A DNA stretch of 64,000 bases from Polycladomyces zharkentensis (GTDB lineage: Bacteria > Bacillota > Bacilli > Thermoactinomycetales > JIR-001): contig NZ_JAFHAP010000006.1 of NCBI RefSeq assembly GCF_016938855.1, positions 62,001 to 126,000 of the forward strand. Direction: 5' to 3'. The notes beneath the pieces are model-generated. The model had not been told where the DNA came from, ran no database searches, and saw only the letters and a program-made list of their open reading frames with translations. Below are positions 15,383-24,634 of this stretch, in pieces. Both the position numbers and the translations under genes were made by a program. Numbering within the stretch: the first letter of the stretch is position 1; every line of letters begins with the position of its first letter.

Positions 15383-16699
15383 TTACGATATGCTCTCGAT
15401 TTCTTGTTTCACATCGGGATCGGGTATGACCGACAAACGGGTAACCCGTCTTTGCTCCACATCTTTTACAACAAAAATCCAACCGTCGTATACGACTCGA
15501 TCTCCCTTCATGGGGATCTTATCCAGTTGGGAAAATACCCAACCTCCGATTGTATCGTTATCGGGATCTTCGATCGCAATCCCGAAATGATCGTTCACTT
15601 CGTCAATCAGCAATCGCGAGTCGATGATCGTTTCGTCTCCGATTTGTTGTATGGCAGGTTGTTCGTTATCAAACTCATCCTGGATTTCCCCGAAGATTTC
15701 CTCCACAATATCTTCCGTTGTTACCAGACCGGAAGTTCCGCCAAATTCATCGACGACGATGGCCATTTCGGAGCGTTTTTTCTGTAAAGTTCGGAGAATA
15801 TCTTTCAACTCCATCGTTTCGGGAACCAAAATGGCCGGACGGACCAATTTTTCCAGAGCGGGTTTTTGGTTGTTCAGCATTTGCTCATATACGTCCCGGA
15901 TATGGATAATCCCGATGATGTCATCTTTATCCGCCCCGCATAAAGGAAAACGGGTATGGTGAGATTGACGGATGATTTCCCAATTTTCCTCAAACGTGTT
16001 GTCGCGGTACAGCACCTTCATGTTGACTCTGGGAACCATGATCTCCCGCGCACGGCGATCGGAAAACTCAAAGACATTATCAAAAAGATCCAGTTCCGTT
16101 TCGTCTATGATGCCGCTTTTATGGCTCTGGGAAATCAATAAGCGGATTTCTTCCTCCGTATGGGCCTGTTGATGATCTGACAATTCAATTCCCATCCATT
16201 TGAGAATTCGGTTGGCCGTACCGTTGAGGATCACAATAAACGGCTGAAACACGTAGTAAAAGGCGTATAATGGGCTTGCCGTCCACAAGGTGGTTTCCTT
16301 CGCCCGCCGGATGGCGAGGGATTTGGGTGCCATTTCACCCAATACGATATGGAGAAAAGTAATGATCGTAAAAGCAATGGCAAATGAGATCGTATGGATG
16401 AGCCAGGAAGGCATCCCGAGGTAGGAGAGGGCCGGCTCGATCATCTCTGCGATGGCGGGTTCTCCGATCCATCCAAGTCCCAACGAAGCCAGCGTAATTC
16501 CCAATTGAGTTGCGGACAGATAGGGGTCCAAATTCGACAGGACTTTCTTGGCGATTTTTGCGCGCCTGTCTTGTAATTGGGCAATTTGTGTGGAGCGAAC
16601 CTTTACAATCGCGAATTCGGCCGCTACAAAAAATCCGTTCAACAGTACCAGAAAAACCACCAGAAACAGTTTGAACGTGGTACCTAGAACACCGTCCAA
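15383..16699 (-). CDS. CorC/HlyC-type membrane protein (DUF21 + CBS pair)
   Basis: Integral membrane protein of the CNNM/CorC family, relatives of which export Mg2+ (MpfA in Staphylococcus); ion specificity not provable here. DUF21 membrane domain with three to four helices (about 1-190), CBS pair (about 205-330: REIMVPRVNMKVL ... GTSGLVTTEDIVEEI), C-terminal CorC_HlyC domain (about 345-430). 438 residues. TTG start at 16699 chosen because AGGAGG lies 10 bases upstream; the nearby ATG is out of frame. Convergent with the spo0M-like gene across a shared terminator. Confidence 0.88.
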   Translation of the reverse strand: MDGVLGTTFKLFLVVFLVLLNGFFVAAEFAIVKVRSTQIAQLQDRRAKIAKKVLSNLDPYLSATQLGITLASLGLGWIGEPAIAEMIEPALSYLGMPSWLIHTISFAIAFTIITFLHIVLGEMAPKSLAIRRAKETTLWTASPLYAFYYVFQPFIVILNGTANRILKWMGIELSDHQQAHTEEEIRLLISQSHKSGIIDETELDLFDNVFEFSDRRAREIMVPRVNMKVLYRDNTFEENWEIIRQSHHTRFPLCGADKDDIIGIIHIRDVYEQMLNNQKPALEKLVRPAILVPETMELKDILRTLQKKRSEMAIVVDEFGGTSGLVTTEDIVEEIFGEIQDEFDNEQPAIQQIGDETIIDSRLLIDEVNDHFGIAIEDPDNDTIGGWVFSQLDKIPMKGDRVVYDGWIFVVKDVEQRRVTRLSVIPDPDVKQEIESIS

Positions 16700-16814
16700 A
16701 AGAACATAACCTCCTGAAAACAGCTGAAATCCAAATGGTATTGATCATCCCTTACTGTTAATCATACACAAATGAATACGGAAATAAAGGAAAAAAGATG
16801 ACAGAAAATGAAAC

Positions 16815-16838
16815 AGGCCGGTGTATAACCGGCCTATG
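16815..16838 (-). terminator. Terminator of the merR remnant
   Basis: AGGCCGGT/ACCGGCCT arms; on the minus strand followed by GTTTCATTTTC. Confidence 0.7.
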
Positions 16839-16887
16839 GTTGACCAACGCTCATCCGGGGGAAAGTGACAGATACCGGAGTGCGATG

Positions 16888-17210
16888 TCACCGAGGGGGC
16901 TGGGTGCCGTTTCCGTCTTGGTCTGCGGCCATGGCTTTGCCGATATACGCAAAGATCTCCTGATCCAGCCCCATCTGCGCCCCGAAATCCGGATTTTCTT
17001 CATACATGCGTTGCAGGGACTGCCGGATGCCGGGATCGCCACCGGTGAACATCTCGACCAGCTCTTTCCACCGACGGGCCAACTTTTGCACGTTTTCATC
17101 GTGTGGCGGGACGGTTTTAACAGTCCGATCTGATCGTAGTAATGCAAGGTTCGGACGGTAAGACCGGACGCTTGGGCCAGCTCCCCGATTTTCCACTGGC
17201 GCTTTTCCAC
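16888..17210 (-). pseudogene. MerR-family regulator, internally deleted
   Basis: The first 36 codons encode a normal MerR helix-turn-helix (WKIGELAQASGLTVRTLHYYDQIGLLKPS). In the frame shifted by one base the DNA continues as DENVQKLARRWKELVEMFTGG ... GLDQEIFAYIGKAMAA, the C-terminal effector-domain tail of TipA-like MerR proteins. The HTH frame itself runs on as nonsense to 16851. Compared with full-length relatives roughly 100 or more internal residues are missing at the junction KPS/DENV, so the gene has suffered a deletion with frameshift. Its promoter still looks intact. Confidence 0.8.
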
Positions 17211-17236
17211 AGTGGCTCCCTCCTTTCTTCGGTTTC

Positions 17237-17267
17237 AGCATACAACCTGACGTCGCGTCAGGTTCAA
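17237..17267 (-). promoter_or_regulatory. MerR-type promoter with 19-base spacer and palindromic operator
   Basis: Minus strand: TTGAAC (17262-17267), 19-base spacer, TATGCT (17237-17242). The spacer is filled by the palindrome AACCTGAC-GTCGC-GTCAGGTT at 17244-17264. Over-long spacers with a central dyad are the hallmark of MerR-activated promoters. Confidence 0.75.
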
Positions 17268-17366
17268 GCCTTTTTTCATTGTCAAGACAAATCGGCGTGG
17301 TTTGTGGTAGGATGAATGTGGAAGGTATGTACGGTCCGAGATCCTGAACAGTTGGAGGATGATCGT

Positions 17367-18476
17367 ATGGCCAAAATAGACGCGCTGCTTGAGCGCGCAT
17401 TGAACGGGGAACGGCTCGGCTTGGAAGAGGGAATCGCCCTCTGGGAATCTGACGAGATCGAAAAACTGGGTTGGGCGGCCAATAAACTGATGGAACGCCG
17501 TCACCCGGAACCGATTACCACGTTTGTGATCGGACGCAACATCAACTACACCAATGTGTGTGACACCTATTGTCGGTTCTGTGCATTTTACCGGGCGCCG
17601 GGATCGGATGAAGGATATGTGCTGTCCAATGAGGAGATTTTTCGCAAGATCCAGGAGACGATCGACGTGGGCGGCACGGAAATTTTGATGCAGGGTGGGA
17701 CCAATCCCAACTTGCCGTTCTCGTATTATACCCAATTGCTGAGGGAGATCAAAAATCGGTTCGACATTCATATGCATTCGTTCTCCCCGGCGGAGATTTT
17801 GAAGATGAAAGAAGTTTCGGGTCTGCCTCTGGAAGAGGTGATCCGTCAATTGAAAGAGGCCGGGTTGGACTCCATTCCCGGTGGCGGAGCGGAAATCCTG
17901 GACGACCGAACCCGTCGGAAGATCAGCCGGTTGAAAGGATCATGGCGCGACTGGATGGACGTGATGCAGACGGCGCACCGCCTGGGTATGCACACCACGG
18001 CCACCATGGTGATCGGTTTCGGCGAATCGTTGGAGGAACGGGTACTGCACCTGTTGCGCATCCGCGAAGCACAGGATGAGACAGGCGGATTCCTCGCTTT
18101 CATCGTATGGACTTTCCAGCCGGAAAACACCTATCTCCAACGGGAAAAGCTCCCGCCGGAAGAGTATCTGAAAGCGGTGGCCATCTCCCGAATCATGCTG
18201 GACAACATTCCCAACTTGCAATCGTCCTGGGTGACGATGGGACCGGAGATCGGGAAATTGTCACTCTCATACGGATGTAATGATTTCGGCAGTACCATGA
18301 TCGAGGAAAACGTCGTCTCCGCCGCTGGCACGACGCACAAGGTGAACACCAACATGATCCTTCGTTTGATTCGCGAAGCGGGCAAGATTCCCGCCCAACG
18401 CAACACCAAATATGAGATTTTGCGGATTTTCAGGGAAGATGAATCGGTGGAAAAGGACTTTGTGATGCAAAACTGA
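17367..18476 (+). CDS. mqnC: Cyclic dehypoxanthine futalosine synthase MqnC
   Basis: Radical SAM enzyme of the futalosine menaquinone pathway, converting dehypoxanthine futalosine to its cyclic form. CxxxCxxC cluster at Cys65, Cys69 and Cys72 (CDTYCRFC). Family motifs GGTEILMQGGTNP, MHSFSPAEI, GLDSIPGGGAEIL and SWVTMGPEIGK. 369 residues. ATG at 17367 preceded by TTGGAGGATG; the in-frame extension to 17316 is not conserved. No other mqn gene is in the window. Use of this route instead of the classical men pathway is a lineage marker. Confidence 0.93.
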   Translation: MAKIDALLERALNGERLGLEEGIALWESDEIEKLGWAANKLMERRHPEPITTFVIGRNINYTNVCDTYCRFCAFYRAPGSDEGYVLSNEEIFRKIQETIDVGGTEILMQGGTNPNLPFSYYTQLLREIKNRFDIHMHSFSPAEILKMKEVSGLPLEEVIRQLKEAGLDSIPGGGAEILDDRTRRKISRLKGSWRDWMDVMQTAHRLGMHTTATMVIGFGESLEERVLHLLRIREAQDETGGFLAFIVWTFQPENTYLQREKLPPEEYLKAVAISRIMLDNIPNLQSSWVTMGPEIGKLSLSYGCNDFGSTMIEENVVSAAGTTHKVNTNMILRLIREAGKIPAQRNTKYEILRIFREDESVEKDFVMQN

Positions 18477-18503
18477 GGCAATCAACGGGTGAGTGGATTC
18501 ACG

Positions 18504-18540
18504 AGCGCCGGAGCGGACCGACCGCGCCCGGTGCTTTTTC
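18504..18540 (+). terminator. Terminator after mqnC
   Basis: AGCGCCGGAGCGG/CCGCGCCCGGTGCT arms followed by TTTTTCC. Confidence 0.85.
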
Positions 18541-18593
18541 CTCCCTTCAAAACCAAACATATGTTTCCATAACTGTAAATGGAGGGAAGTAAA

Positions 18594-19265
18594 GTGACCG
18601 GAAAAACCCATCTGGCGGTCGGGATCGCAACCGGAACAATTGTGGCCGGTGTGACAGGGGTTTCCGACGAATTGATCCCGACGGTGACGACCATTGCCGT
18701 CGCCGGCTTTGCGTCTTTGTTGCCGGATATCGACGAAGACGGCAGTATGCTGAATAAGTGGCTGTTCCGATTCGTCCCCAAAACCTGTCAACTTCGCTCC
18801 ATTTTGCTGGCGCTTCTGGGAGCGGTGGTCTTATTCCTTTCCTACTTGTATAAATGGCCTGATTGGGCATGGGCTTGCGGGATTTGGGCGATGGTAGTCG
18901 CCTTCGTTCCGCATCGGACGATTACACATTCGATAGTTGGCACGGCTATTTTGGCGTGGGTGATGCAGCAGGCATGGCCCCAATATGCTTTGGCAGCGGT
19001 GGCCGGCTACGGTTCCCACTTGCTGACGGACGCCATGACGCCGAAAGGGATTCCGCTTTTTTGGCCGTGGAAATTGAAAGTCGGCTTCAAGGCGTTGGGG
19101 ATTCGCGTGAAAACCGGTGGCGGCTTGGACAAGGTGTTGGGAATCATCGCTTTGTGGTGTGCTTGTCTGTTGATGGTATGGTTTGTATTCTCTTTTTTTT
19201 ATCAAGAAGCGGTGGCCGCGGGACTGTTTTCGCTTCCCCAACCAGGTGAGTTGCGTTGTCGTTGA
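18594..19265 (+). CDS. YdjM/DUF457-type membrane-bound metal-dependent hydrolase
   Basis: Member of the LexA-binding inner-membrane hydrolase-like family (YdjM). Conserved metal-ligand motifs: THLAVG (His5), LLPDIDEDGS, HRTITHS (His-x3-His) and GYGSHLLTDAMTPKGIPLFWP. Four or five transmembrane helices. GTG at 18594 gives the family start MTGKTHLAVG with GGAGGG eight bases upstream; the ATG at 18579 covers that site. 223 residues. Stands alone between two terminators; physiological substrate unknown. Confidence 0.87.
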   Translation: MTGKTHLAVGIATGTIVAGVTGVSDELIPTVTTIAVAGFASLLPDIDEDGSMLNKWLFRFVPKTCQLRSILLALLGAVVLFLSYLYKWPDWAWACGIWAMVVAFVPHRTITHSIVGTAILAWVMQQAWPQYALAAVAGYGSHLLTDAMTPKGIPLFWPWKLKVGFKALGIRVKTGGGLDKVLGIIALWCACLLMVWFVFSFFYQEAVAAGLFSLPQPGELRCR

Positions 19266-19285
19266 CTGAGGCACAATGCCGTCAT

Positions 19286-19337
19286 GAAGTGCTGTTTTTC
19301 GGGAAAACATTCCGGGAAACAGCTCTTTTTTTTGGGA
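19286..19337 (+). terminator. Terminator after the YdjM-like gene
   Basis: GCTGTTTTTCGGGAA ... CCGGGAAACAGC followed by TCTTTTTTTT. Confidence 0.8.
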
Positions 19338-19350
19338 TGATTCCCCGAAA

Positions 19351-19664
19351 CGGATTGGTTCCGTCAGCAAAATTGGGGCAACAAAGGAAATCGGCCAGGC
19401 AGAAACCGTGATGGTGATTCTGGACTCGGATCACAGCCGGGAAAACGTGAAAAAAGAATTGGAGCTGTACAGCCGGATCGTAACGGTGGGCAGCTATTTG
19501 ATCGTGGAGGATACCACATCCCGTTTATCCGGAGCTTGGACCGGGGCCGATGGAAGCGGTGGGCGATTTTTTGGCCGGTCACCATGACCGTTTTGTCGGA
19601 CAGCATGCGGGCAAAGTATTTCATCACCACCAATCCCAACGGCTTTTTGCGGCGAATTCGGTGA
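19351..19664 (+). pseudogene. Cephalosporin hydroxylase (CmcI)-like fragment with frameshifts
   Basis: Three consecutive frames reconstruct the C-terminal half of a CmcI/rhamnosyl-O-methyltransferase-like protein. Frame 1: GQAETVMVILDSDHSRENVK, then ELELYSRIVTVGSYLIVEDT. Frame 2: PELGPGPMEAVGDFLAGHHDRF. Frame 3: RAKYFITTNPNGFLRRIR followed by a stop at 19662-19664. The N-terminal SAM-binding part is absent upstream, where a terminator sits. At least two frameshifts plus 5' loss make it nonfunctional. Confidence 0.8.
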
Positions 19665-19789
19665 GTACAACGGAGTTCCGGTAAGCGACTTTTCAGATGG
19701 GGAAACAGGAGCAAACAAGAAAAAGGGCCCACCCGATGTCACGAGGATACGGAGCGGAGCCTGGATACTGCTTATCAGGTATGACATCT

Positions 19790-19820
19790 GCGGATCAGCT
19801 GACCAAGATCCGCTTTTTTT
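19790..19820 (+). terminator. Terminator-like hairpin at the end of the PH-domain gene
   Basis: GCGGATC/GATCCGC with TTTTTTTG on the + strand. It overlaps the last codons of the minus-strand gene, and would stop + strand readthrough from the pseudogene region. Confidence 0.6.
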
Positions 19821-20319
19821 GTTCCAACAGTTCTTCGTTGGTGATCACTCCCTGCTCTTTTAACTTGGCCAGCCGTTCCAATTTGATCAGGATGTCATCA
19901 TCCAGAGGCCCGTTTTCTGCCGATTTGGCCGATTGCACAATACGTTGACGTATAGTGGCGACGAGTGGTTGGATGCGCGTTTTGTCGATGCCGTTGATGC
20001 GGAGATGATTGCCGGAAACATGGATCTCCAATGAGCCGAACAAAATACCGGTGGAAAAGCCGACAGCGGCGATTTTGTGATAATCGAACGTCTCGACGTG
20101 CAGGGAGAACAGCCGTTTCTCCAGAAAGATCAACCGTTGGTCCGTGGCCACCAAAATGCCGTGACGATACTGGTACCGACCATACACCAGGAATTCGATG
20201 TTTTCTCCTTCCAAAAGCACTTGCGGCAACTGCTTGATTTCCCGCAAAACCATCCATGAACGAACTCGATTGAATCCCAACCGCTTGATTTGTGCACGTA
20301 CTTCCTGCGGGGTCGGCAT
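19795..20319 (-). CDS. PH-domain protein with C-terminal SHOCT segment
   Basis: Bacterial PH-like domain (about 35-130: YRHGILVATDQRLIFLEKRLFSLHVETFDYHKIAAVGFSTG), then a short C-terminal oligomerisation motif of SHOCT type (LIKLERLAKLKEQGVITNEELLEQKKRIL). 174 residues, no membrane segment or signal peptide. ATG start with GGAGG upstream. Function not established for this architecture; SHOCT tails often mediate assembly. Single-gene unit facing ytxC divergently. Confidence 0.82.
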   Translation of the reverse strand: MPTPQEVRAQIKRLGFNRVRSWMVLREIKQLPQVLLEGENIEFLVYGRYQYRHGILVATDQRLIFLEKRLFSLHVETFDYHKIAAVGFSTGILFGSLEIHVSGNHLRINGIDKTRIQPLVATIRQRIVQSAKSAENGPLDDDILIKLERLAKLKEQGVITNEELLEQKKRILVS

Positions 20320-20425
20320 CGCTTATACCTCCTTTTTCACAAGGGGGGAGATGACTTCATCTTAAAAGATAAACCGATTTCAGTCTATTGCCAAAAGGTA
20401 TTAATTTTCCTTTCGTCAGCCGTAT

Positions 20426-20456
20426 GATTGATTCATGTATACCTCCGCCATCGCGT
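20426..20456 (+). promoter_or_regulatory. Possible mother-cell sigma-E promoter of ytxC
   Basis: CATGTATA and CATATACT separated by 16 bases, loosely matching sigma-E -35 and -10 boxes, 45 bases before the ytxC start. Tentative. Confidence 0.35.
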
Positions 20457-20501
20457 CCATATACTAGGAATAACACTTGTAGGACAAAGGAGCGGACGGG
20501 G

Positions 20502-21392
20502 ATGGCGGCGTATCTGATCACATTGCCCAATCAAGCGAGGAATGAAGTGGATCAGCTCAGGCGCTGCCTGAACCGCAGGCAGGAACACCTTACTGCTGCC
20601 GGGTGGGACTGCCGGTTGCAGGAATGGGAAACGCCGGATCGCGTCGTGTTTCGGTTTTCCTGTCTCAAACGAGGTACAGAGGCGGAAAAAACCGTATGTC
20701 GGGAACTGGGGAAAGGGATTGCCCACTTTATCTTGTCATGTCGGGAACCGGCCATGATCCGGAGCTTGATCCGGCGCGGTTATCAGGCACATCAGCCGGG
20801 TGAAATCGCCCGGATTGAAGCGTATGCGGACCGGATCGCCAATGAGAAAAACAAGTCGTCTCGCCTGCGTTTGCAGAGAAAGGAAAAAATCGCCCGTCAC
20901 CTGGAACGTTTTCTTCATACGAGCTCCATGCTATCTGTCGATGGGTTTATCACTTTCCGCTTAAAGTCGTATCTGCGGGCGTTGCGCAAACTGGTGAATC
21001 ACGCCATTGATGAATATCTCCTGGACCAGGAATACAAGGAATTTATTCAACTCTTGCGCTACTTCGTATCCATGCAAAAACCAAAAGTCCAGTTGGTCCA
21101 TGTATTGCATGAAGGGGATCGATGTTTTCAACTCCTGCAATCGGATGGGAAACCACTCATCGTTCAGGAAGCGGACAGTACGATTGATGAGTTGATGGAA
21201 CAAGCGTTTTCGCACGAAGACCTGATCGTCAGCACGCTGCTTACTGTCGCACCCGAACAAGTGATTTTGCACACCCGTCACGAAGAGGCCAATGTTGTCC
21301 GTACGCTGAAGCAGGTGTTTGAAGGCCGGATCCATATGTGCCGGGGGTGCGCACGCTGCGGGGAGGAAGCCCATTCGCATTCGGATGCTTGA
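20502..21392 (+). CDS. ytxC: YtxC-like sporulation protein
   Basis: Member of the YtxC family found only in endospore formers; precise role unknown. Core motifs include DGFITFRLKSYLRALRKLVNHAIDEYLLDQEYKEFIQLLRYFV and a C-terminal cysteine cluster CRGCARCGEE. 296 residues from ATG 20502, which has AAAGGAGCGG upstream; the open frame back to 20388 is not conserved. Its position immediately before thrS matches B. subtilis (dnaI-ytxB-ytxC-thrS). ytxB was not found. Confidence 0.87.
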   Translation: MAAYLITLPNQARNEVDQLRRCLNRRQEHLTAAGWDCRLQEWETPDRVVFRFSCLKRGTEAEKTVCRELGKGIAHFILSCREPAMIRSLIRRGYQAHQPGEIARIEAYADRIANEKNKSSRLRLQRKEKIARHLERFLHTSSMLSVDGFITFRLKSYLRALRKLVNHAIDEYLLDQEYKEFIQLLRYFVSMQKPKVQLVHVLHEGDRCFQLLQSDGKPLIVQEADSTIDELMEQAFSHEDLIVSTLLTVAPEQVILHTRHEEANVVRTLKQVFEGRIHMCRGCARCGEEAHSHSDA

Positions 21393-21417
21393 CTGGGGTT
21401 TCCTCCTGTCTTATAAT
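21389..21417 (+). promoter_or_regulatory. thrS promoter
   Basis: TTGACT (21389-21394), 17-base spacer, TATAAT (21412-21417). The -35 box overlaps the ytxC stop codon. Confidence 0.85.
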
Positions 21418-21434
21418 ACATACAAATTTCACGT

Positions 21435-21722
21435 ACAAATCCATTGAGGACAGGCCATGACGAGGACATGAAACGGTCACGCATGGTTGCCAGAGAACGG
21501 GGGCCATCGGCTGGAAGCCCTCGAACCCGCTGGTGATCGTTTTACCACCTCCGATGCTGCAACCGGGAACGTTCGTTTGGGGACGAATCAGTATCGGTTG
21601 CCGGGTTCACGCCGTTATCCGTGACGAGAGGGGCATGCCCGAGTCGGGCTTGTCCGAAAAAGGGTGGAACCACGACAACCACGCTCGTCCCTTTGGGCCG
21701 GGCGTTTTTTATTTGTCGAAAA
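21435..21722 (+). promoter_or_regulatory. T-box leader of thrS
   Basis: Long structured leader ending in the T-box sequence GGGTGGAACCACGACAACC (about 21662-21680). A terminator CTCGTCCCTTTGGGCCGGGCG plus TTTTTT follows. Uncharged tRNA-Thr would favour the antiterminator. The specifier codon was not assigned with certainty. Confidence 0.9.
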
Positions 21723-21734
21723 GGAGGAAGAAGC

Positions 21735-23663
21735 ATGAGCGTAGCGGTCAAATTGCCTGACGGTTCGGTTCGCGAGTATGATCGGCCGGTTACGGTGGAA
21801 GATGTCGCCGCTTCGATCAGCAAAGGATTGCACAAAAAAGCGGTCGCCGGGATGATCGACGGCAAGCCGGTCGATCTTTCCGCCGAGGTGCCGGATCAGG
21901 CGGAGGTGAAGATACTCACCCTGGACGATCCGGAAGGGTTGGAAGTGTATCGTCACAGCACCGCACACCTGATGGCTCAGGCGATCAAACGGCTGTATCC
22001 CGATGTGAAACTGGGGATCGGCCCGGTGATTGAGGATGGGTTTTATTACGACATCGATCTGCCGGTTCGCCTCACCCCGGAAGATCTGCCCAAAATCGAG
22101 GCGGAAATGGAGAAGATCGTCAAAGAAAATCTCCCCATCAAGCGCAAAGTCGTCTCGCGTGAGGAGGCGATCCGGATTTACGAGGAAATCGGCGATCATC
22201 TGAAACTGGAGATCATCCGTGATTTGCCGGAAGATGCAACCATCACCATCTATGAGCAGGGAGAATTTTTTGACCTGTGCAGAGGGCCGCATCTGCCGTC
22301 GACCGGGAAGATCAAAGCATTCAAACTGCTCAGCATCGCAGGCGCATATTGGCGGGGAGACGCCAACAACCAGATGTTGCAACGCATCTACGGCACCGCA
22401 TGGCCGAAGAAATCGCAACTGGACGAGTATCTGCAACGGTTGGAAGAAGCCAAACAGCGGGATCACCGCAAGCTGGGCAAAGAGCTGAAAATTTTCACCC
22501 TGTCGCCTGAAGTGGGGCAGGGATTGCCGCTGTGGTTGCCCAATGGCGCGACCATTCGCCGCGTGATTGAGCGCTACATTGTCGATCTGGAGGAACGGCT
22601 GGGGTATCACCACGTGTACACGCCCCATCTGGCCAATGTGGAGCTGTACAAAATCTCCGGTCACTGGGATCATTATCATGAGGACATGTATCCTCCGATG
22701 AAGATGGACAATGAAGAATTGGTACTTCGCCCGATGAACTGTCCGCATCATATGATGATTTACAAAAGCGAACTGCGGAGTTACCGCAATCTGCCGGTGC
22801 GGATCGCTGAGCTGGGCACGATGCACCGTTACGAGATGTCCGGTGCCCTGGCCGGTCTGCAACGGGTTCGTTCCATGACGCTCAACGATGCCCACATTTT
22901 CTGCCGACCGGATCAGATCCAGTCCGAATTCACCAAAGTGGTACGGCTGATCCGGCAGGTATACGAGGATTTCGGCATCAAGGATTTCTGGTACCGTTTG
23001 TCGTTCCGAGATCCGGCAGACAAGGAGAAATACGTGCAAAACGACGAGATGTGGGACATGGCGCAACAGATGTTGAAAAATGCCATGGACGATCTCGGAT
23101 TGGAATACGTTGTGGCTGAAGGGGAAGCGGCTTTCTACGGACCCAAGCTGGATGTGCAGGTGCAAACCGCATTGGGCAAAGACGAAACGCTGTCAACGGT
23201 TCAATTGGATTTCCATCTGCCCAACCGGTTTGAACTGGAATACATCGGCGAAGACGGTCAGCCGCATCGTCCCGTGGTCATCCATCGTGGCATCGTCGGG
23301 ACGATGGAACGGTTTGTTGCCTTCCTGCTGGAATATTACAAAGGAGCCCTGCCGGTCTGGTTGTCTCCCATTCAGGCGCGTGTATTGACCATCTCTGAGT
23401 CGTTCAACGAATACGGCCAGCAGGTGGTTGATCGCCTGAAAGAAGCGGGCATCCGCGCCGAGCTGGACAACCGCAACGAGAAAATCGGATACAAGATTCG
23501 TCAGGCTCAGCTTCAAAAAATCCCGTATATGCTCGTCGTCGGCGAAAAAGAGCAATCCGCCGGCACGGTGGCCGTCCGTCACCGGTCCGAAGGAGATCAG
23601 GGTGCCCGGCCGGTGGATGATGTGATCGATCGGATTCGTCGGGAAATCGAAGCGAAGAAGTGA
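21735..23663 (+). CDS. thrS: Threonyl-tRNA synthetase
   Basis: Class II synthetase, 642 residues. N-terminal TGS domain (about 1-62), editing domain with [10 protein letters not shown] and [11 protein letters not shown], catalytic core with NCPHHM and [17 protein letters not shown] (motif 2 region), C-terminal anticodon-binding domain from about 540. ATG at 21735 with AAGGAGGAAG upstream; the longer open frame runs through the T-box terminator. Regulated by the T-box leader. Confidence 0.97.
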   Translation: MSVAVKLPDGSVREYDRPVTVEDVAASISKGLHKKAVAGMIDGKPVDLSAEVPDQAEVKILTLDDPEGLEVYRHSTAHLMAQAIKRLYPDVKLGIGPVIEDGFYYDIDLPVRLTPEDLPKIEAEMEKIVKENLPIKRKVVSREEAIRIYEEIGDHLKLEIIRDLPEDATITIYEQGEFFDLCRGPHLPSTGKIKAFKLLSIAGAYWRGDANNQMLQRIYGTAWPKKSQLDEYLQRLEEAKQRDHRKLGKELKIFTLSPEVGQGLPLWLPNGATIRRVIERYIVDLEERLGYHHVYTPHLANVELYKISGHWDHYHEDMYPPMKMDNEELVLRPMNCPHHMMIYKSELRSYRNLPVRIAELGTMHRYEMSGALAGLQRVRSMTLNDAHIFCRPDQIQSEFTKVVRLIRQVYEDFGIKDFWYRLSFRDPADKEKYVQNDEMWDMAQQMLKNAMDDLGLEYVVAEGEAAFYGPKLDVQVQTALGKDETLSTVQLDFHLPNRFELEYIGEDGQPHRPVVIHRGIVGTMERFVAFLLEYYKGALPVWLSPIQARVLTISESFNEYGQQVVDRLKEAGIRAELDNRNEKIGYKIRQAQLQKIPYMLVVGEKEQSAGTVAVRHRSEGDQGARPVDDVIDRIRREIEAKK

Positions 23664-23683
23664 TCATTGCGAAAGGTTGACGC

Positions 23684-23712
23684 TTGACAAATAAAACCGC
23701 CCATGATATGAT
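23684..23712 (+). promoter_or_regulatory. infC-rpmI-rplT promoter
   Basis: TTGACA (23684-23689), 17-base spacer, TATGAT (23707-23712): near-consensus sigma-A promoter. Confidence 0.9.
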
Positions 23713-23717
23713 TGAGC

Positions 23718-23840
23718 GGTGATCAAGCAGAAGCGCCCCGCTTCTCACCTTTCGACGCATATTTGCGCAGTTGGAAGGTTGTCATCGTCGATGATTCGGA
23801 AGCAAAGTGTGGGCGTGTGCCCGCACTTTTTTTCTTATCC
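23718..23840 (+). promoter_or_regulatory. L20-type ribosomal leader (attenuator) of infC-rpmI-rplT
   Basis: Leader with the GAAGCGCCCCGCTTC hairpin and a terminator AGTGTGGGC-gtgt-GCCCGCACTT followed by TTTTTTC. In B. subtilis the equivalent leader is bound by L20 to cause termination. Arrangement and terminator sequence match that model. Confidence 0.8.
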
Positions 23841-23870
23841 AGCCCAAATACCCCTCGGAGGTGGCAGGTT

Positions 23871-24383
23871 ATCAGCAGGGAACATCAGGTCAATGAAGCG
23901 ATTCGTGCCCGTGAGGTCCGATTGATCGGCCCCAACGGAGATCAGATCGGGGTCGTACCGCTTAGGGAAGCGCTCCGCATGGCGCAGGAGGCCAACTTGG
24001 ATCTGGTCAACGTTGCGCCGCAAGCGAAGCCGCCGGTGTGTCGGATCATGGATTACGGCAAATTCCGCTATGAACAGAGCAAACGGGAAAAAGAAGCGCG
24101 CAAGAAGCAAAAAACCATCCAGGTCAAAGAAGTTCGGCTCAGTCCGTCCATCGAGGAGCACGATTTGCAGACCAAACTGCGCAATGTGAAGAAGTTCTTG
24201 CAAAGCGGGGACAAAGTGAAGCTGACCATCCGCTTTCGCGGACGGGAGATCACGCACCAAGAGATCGGCCTGGGCATCCTGAACCGGATGGCCAAGGAAG
24301 TGGAAGATCTCGGTCAAGTGGAGCGCCAGCCCAAATTGGAAGGGCGCCAGATGATCATGATCTTGAGTCCGAAACAGCAGTGA
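23871..24383 (+). CDS. infC: Translation initiation factor IF-3
   Basis: Binds the 30S subunit and enforces start-codon fidelity. About 170 residues: N-domain ([22 protein letters not shown]), linker rich in Lys/Glu, C-domain ([23 protein letters not shown]). The only start agreeing with homologues is ATC at 23871, nine bases after GGAGG. No ATG, GTG or TTG lies near this position, and the frame upstream enters the leader terminator. Rare AUU/AUC starts in infC are a known autoregulatory device because IF-3 rejects them. First gene of infC-rpmI-rplT. Confidence 0.95.
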   Translation: MSREHQVNEAIRAREVRLIGPNGDQIGVVPLREALRMAQEANLDLVNVAPQAKPPVCRIMDYGKFRYEQSKREKEARKKQKTIQVKEVRLSPSIEEHDLQTKLRNVKKFLQSGDKVKLTIRFRGREITHQEIGLGILNRMAKEVEDLGQVERQPKLEGRQMIMILSPKQQ

Positions 24384-24395
24384 GGAGGAGCTTGC

Positions 24396-24593
24396 ATGCC
24401 GAAAATGAAGACTCGCCGCGCTGCGGCCAAACGCTTCAACAAAACGGGAACTGGAAAAGTAAAACGCAATCATGCGTTTAAAAGTCATTTGCTGGAAGGA
24501 AAGGCCATGAAACGTAAACGGAGACTGCGCAAAAGTGCCATCATGGCCAAAGGTGATGTGAAACGGATCAAGCAACTGATTGCCTACAAATGA
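24396..24593 (+). CDS. rpmI: 50S ribosomal protein L35
   Basis: 65-residue basic ribosomal protein with the family start [24 protein letters not shown] and [19 protein letters not shown] with GAGGAGG upstream, 12 bases after infC. Cotranscribed with infC and rplT. Confidence 0.97.
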   Translation: MPKMKTRRAAAKRFNKTGTGKVKRNHAFKSHLLEGKAMKRKRRLRKSAIMAKGDVKRIKQLIAYK

Positions 24594-24634
24594 GGTTTCA
24601 CAATTTGTTGGATTGATTTCGGGAGGGATTGTTT

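Noticed and set aside
16851-17210. Intact 119-residue MerR protein
   Set aside because: Only the first about 36 residues are MerR-like; the remainder is the wrong frame of the effector domain.
21615-23165. 516-codon minus-strand frame inside thrS
   Set aside because: Antisense shadow of thrS.
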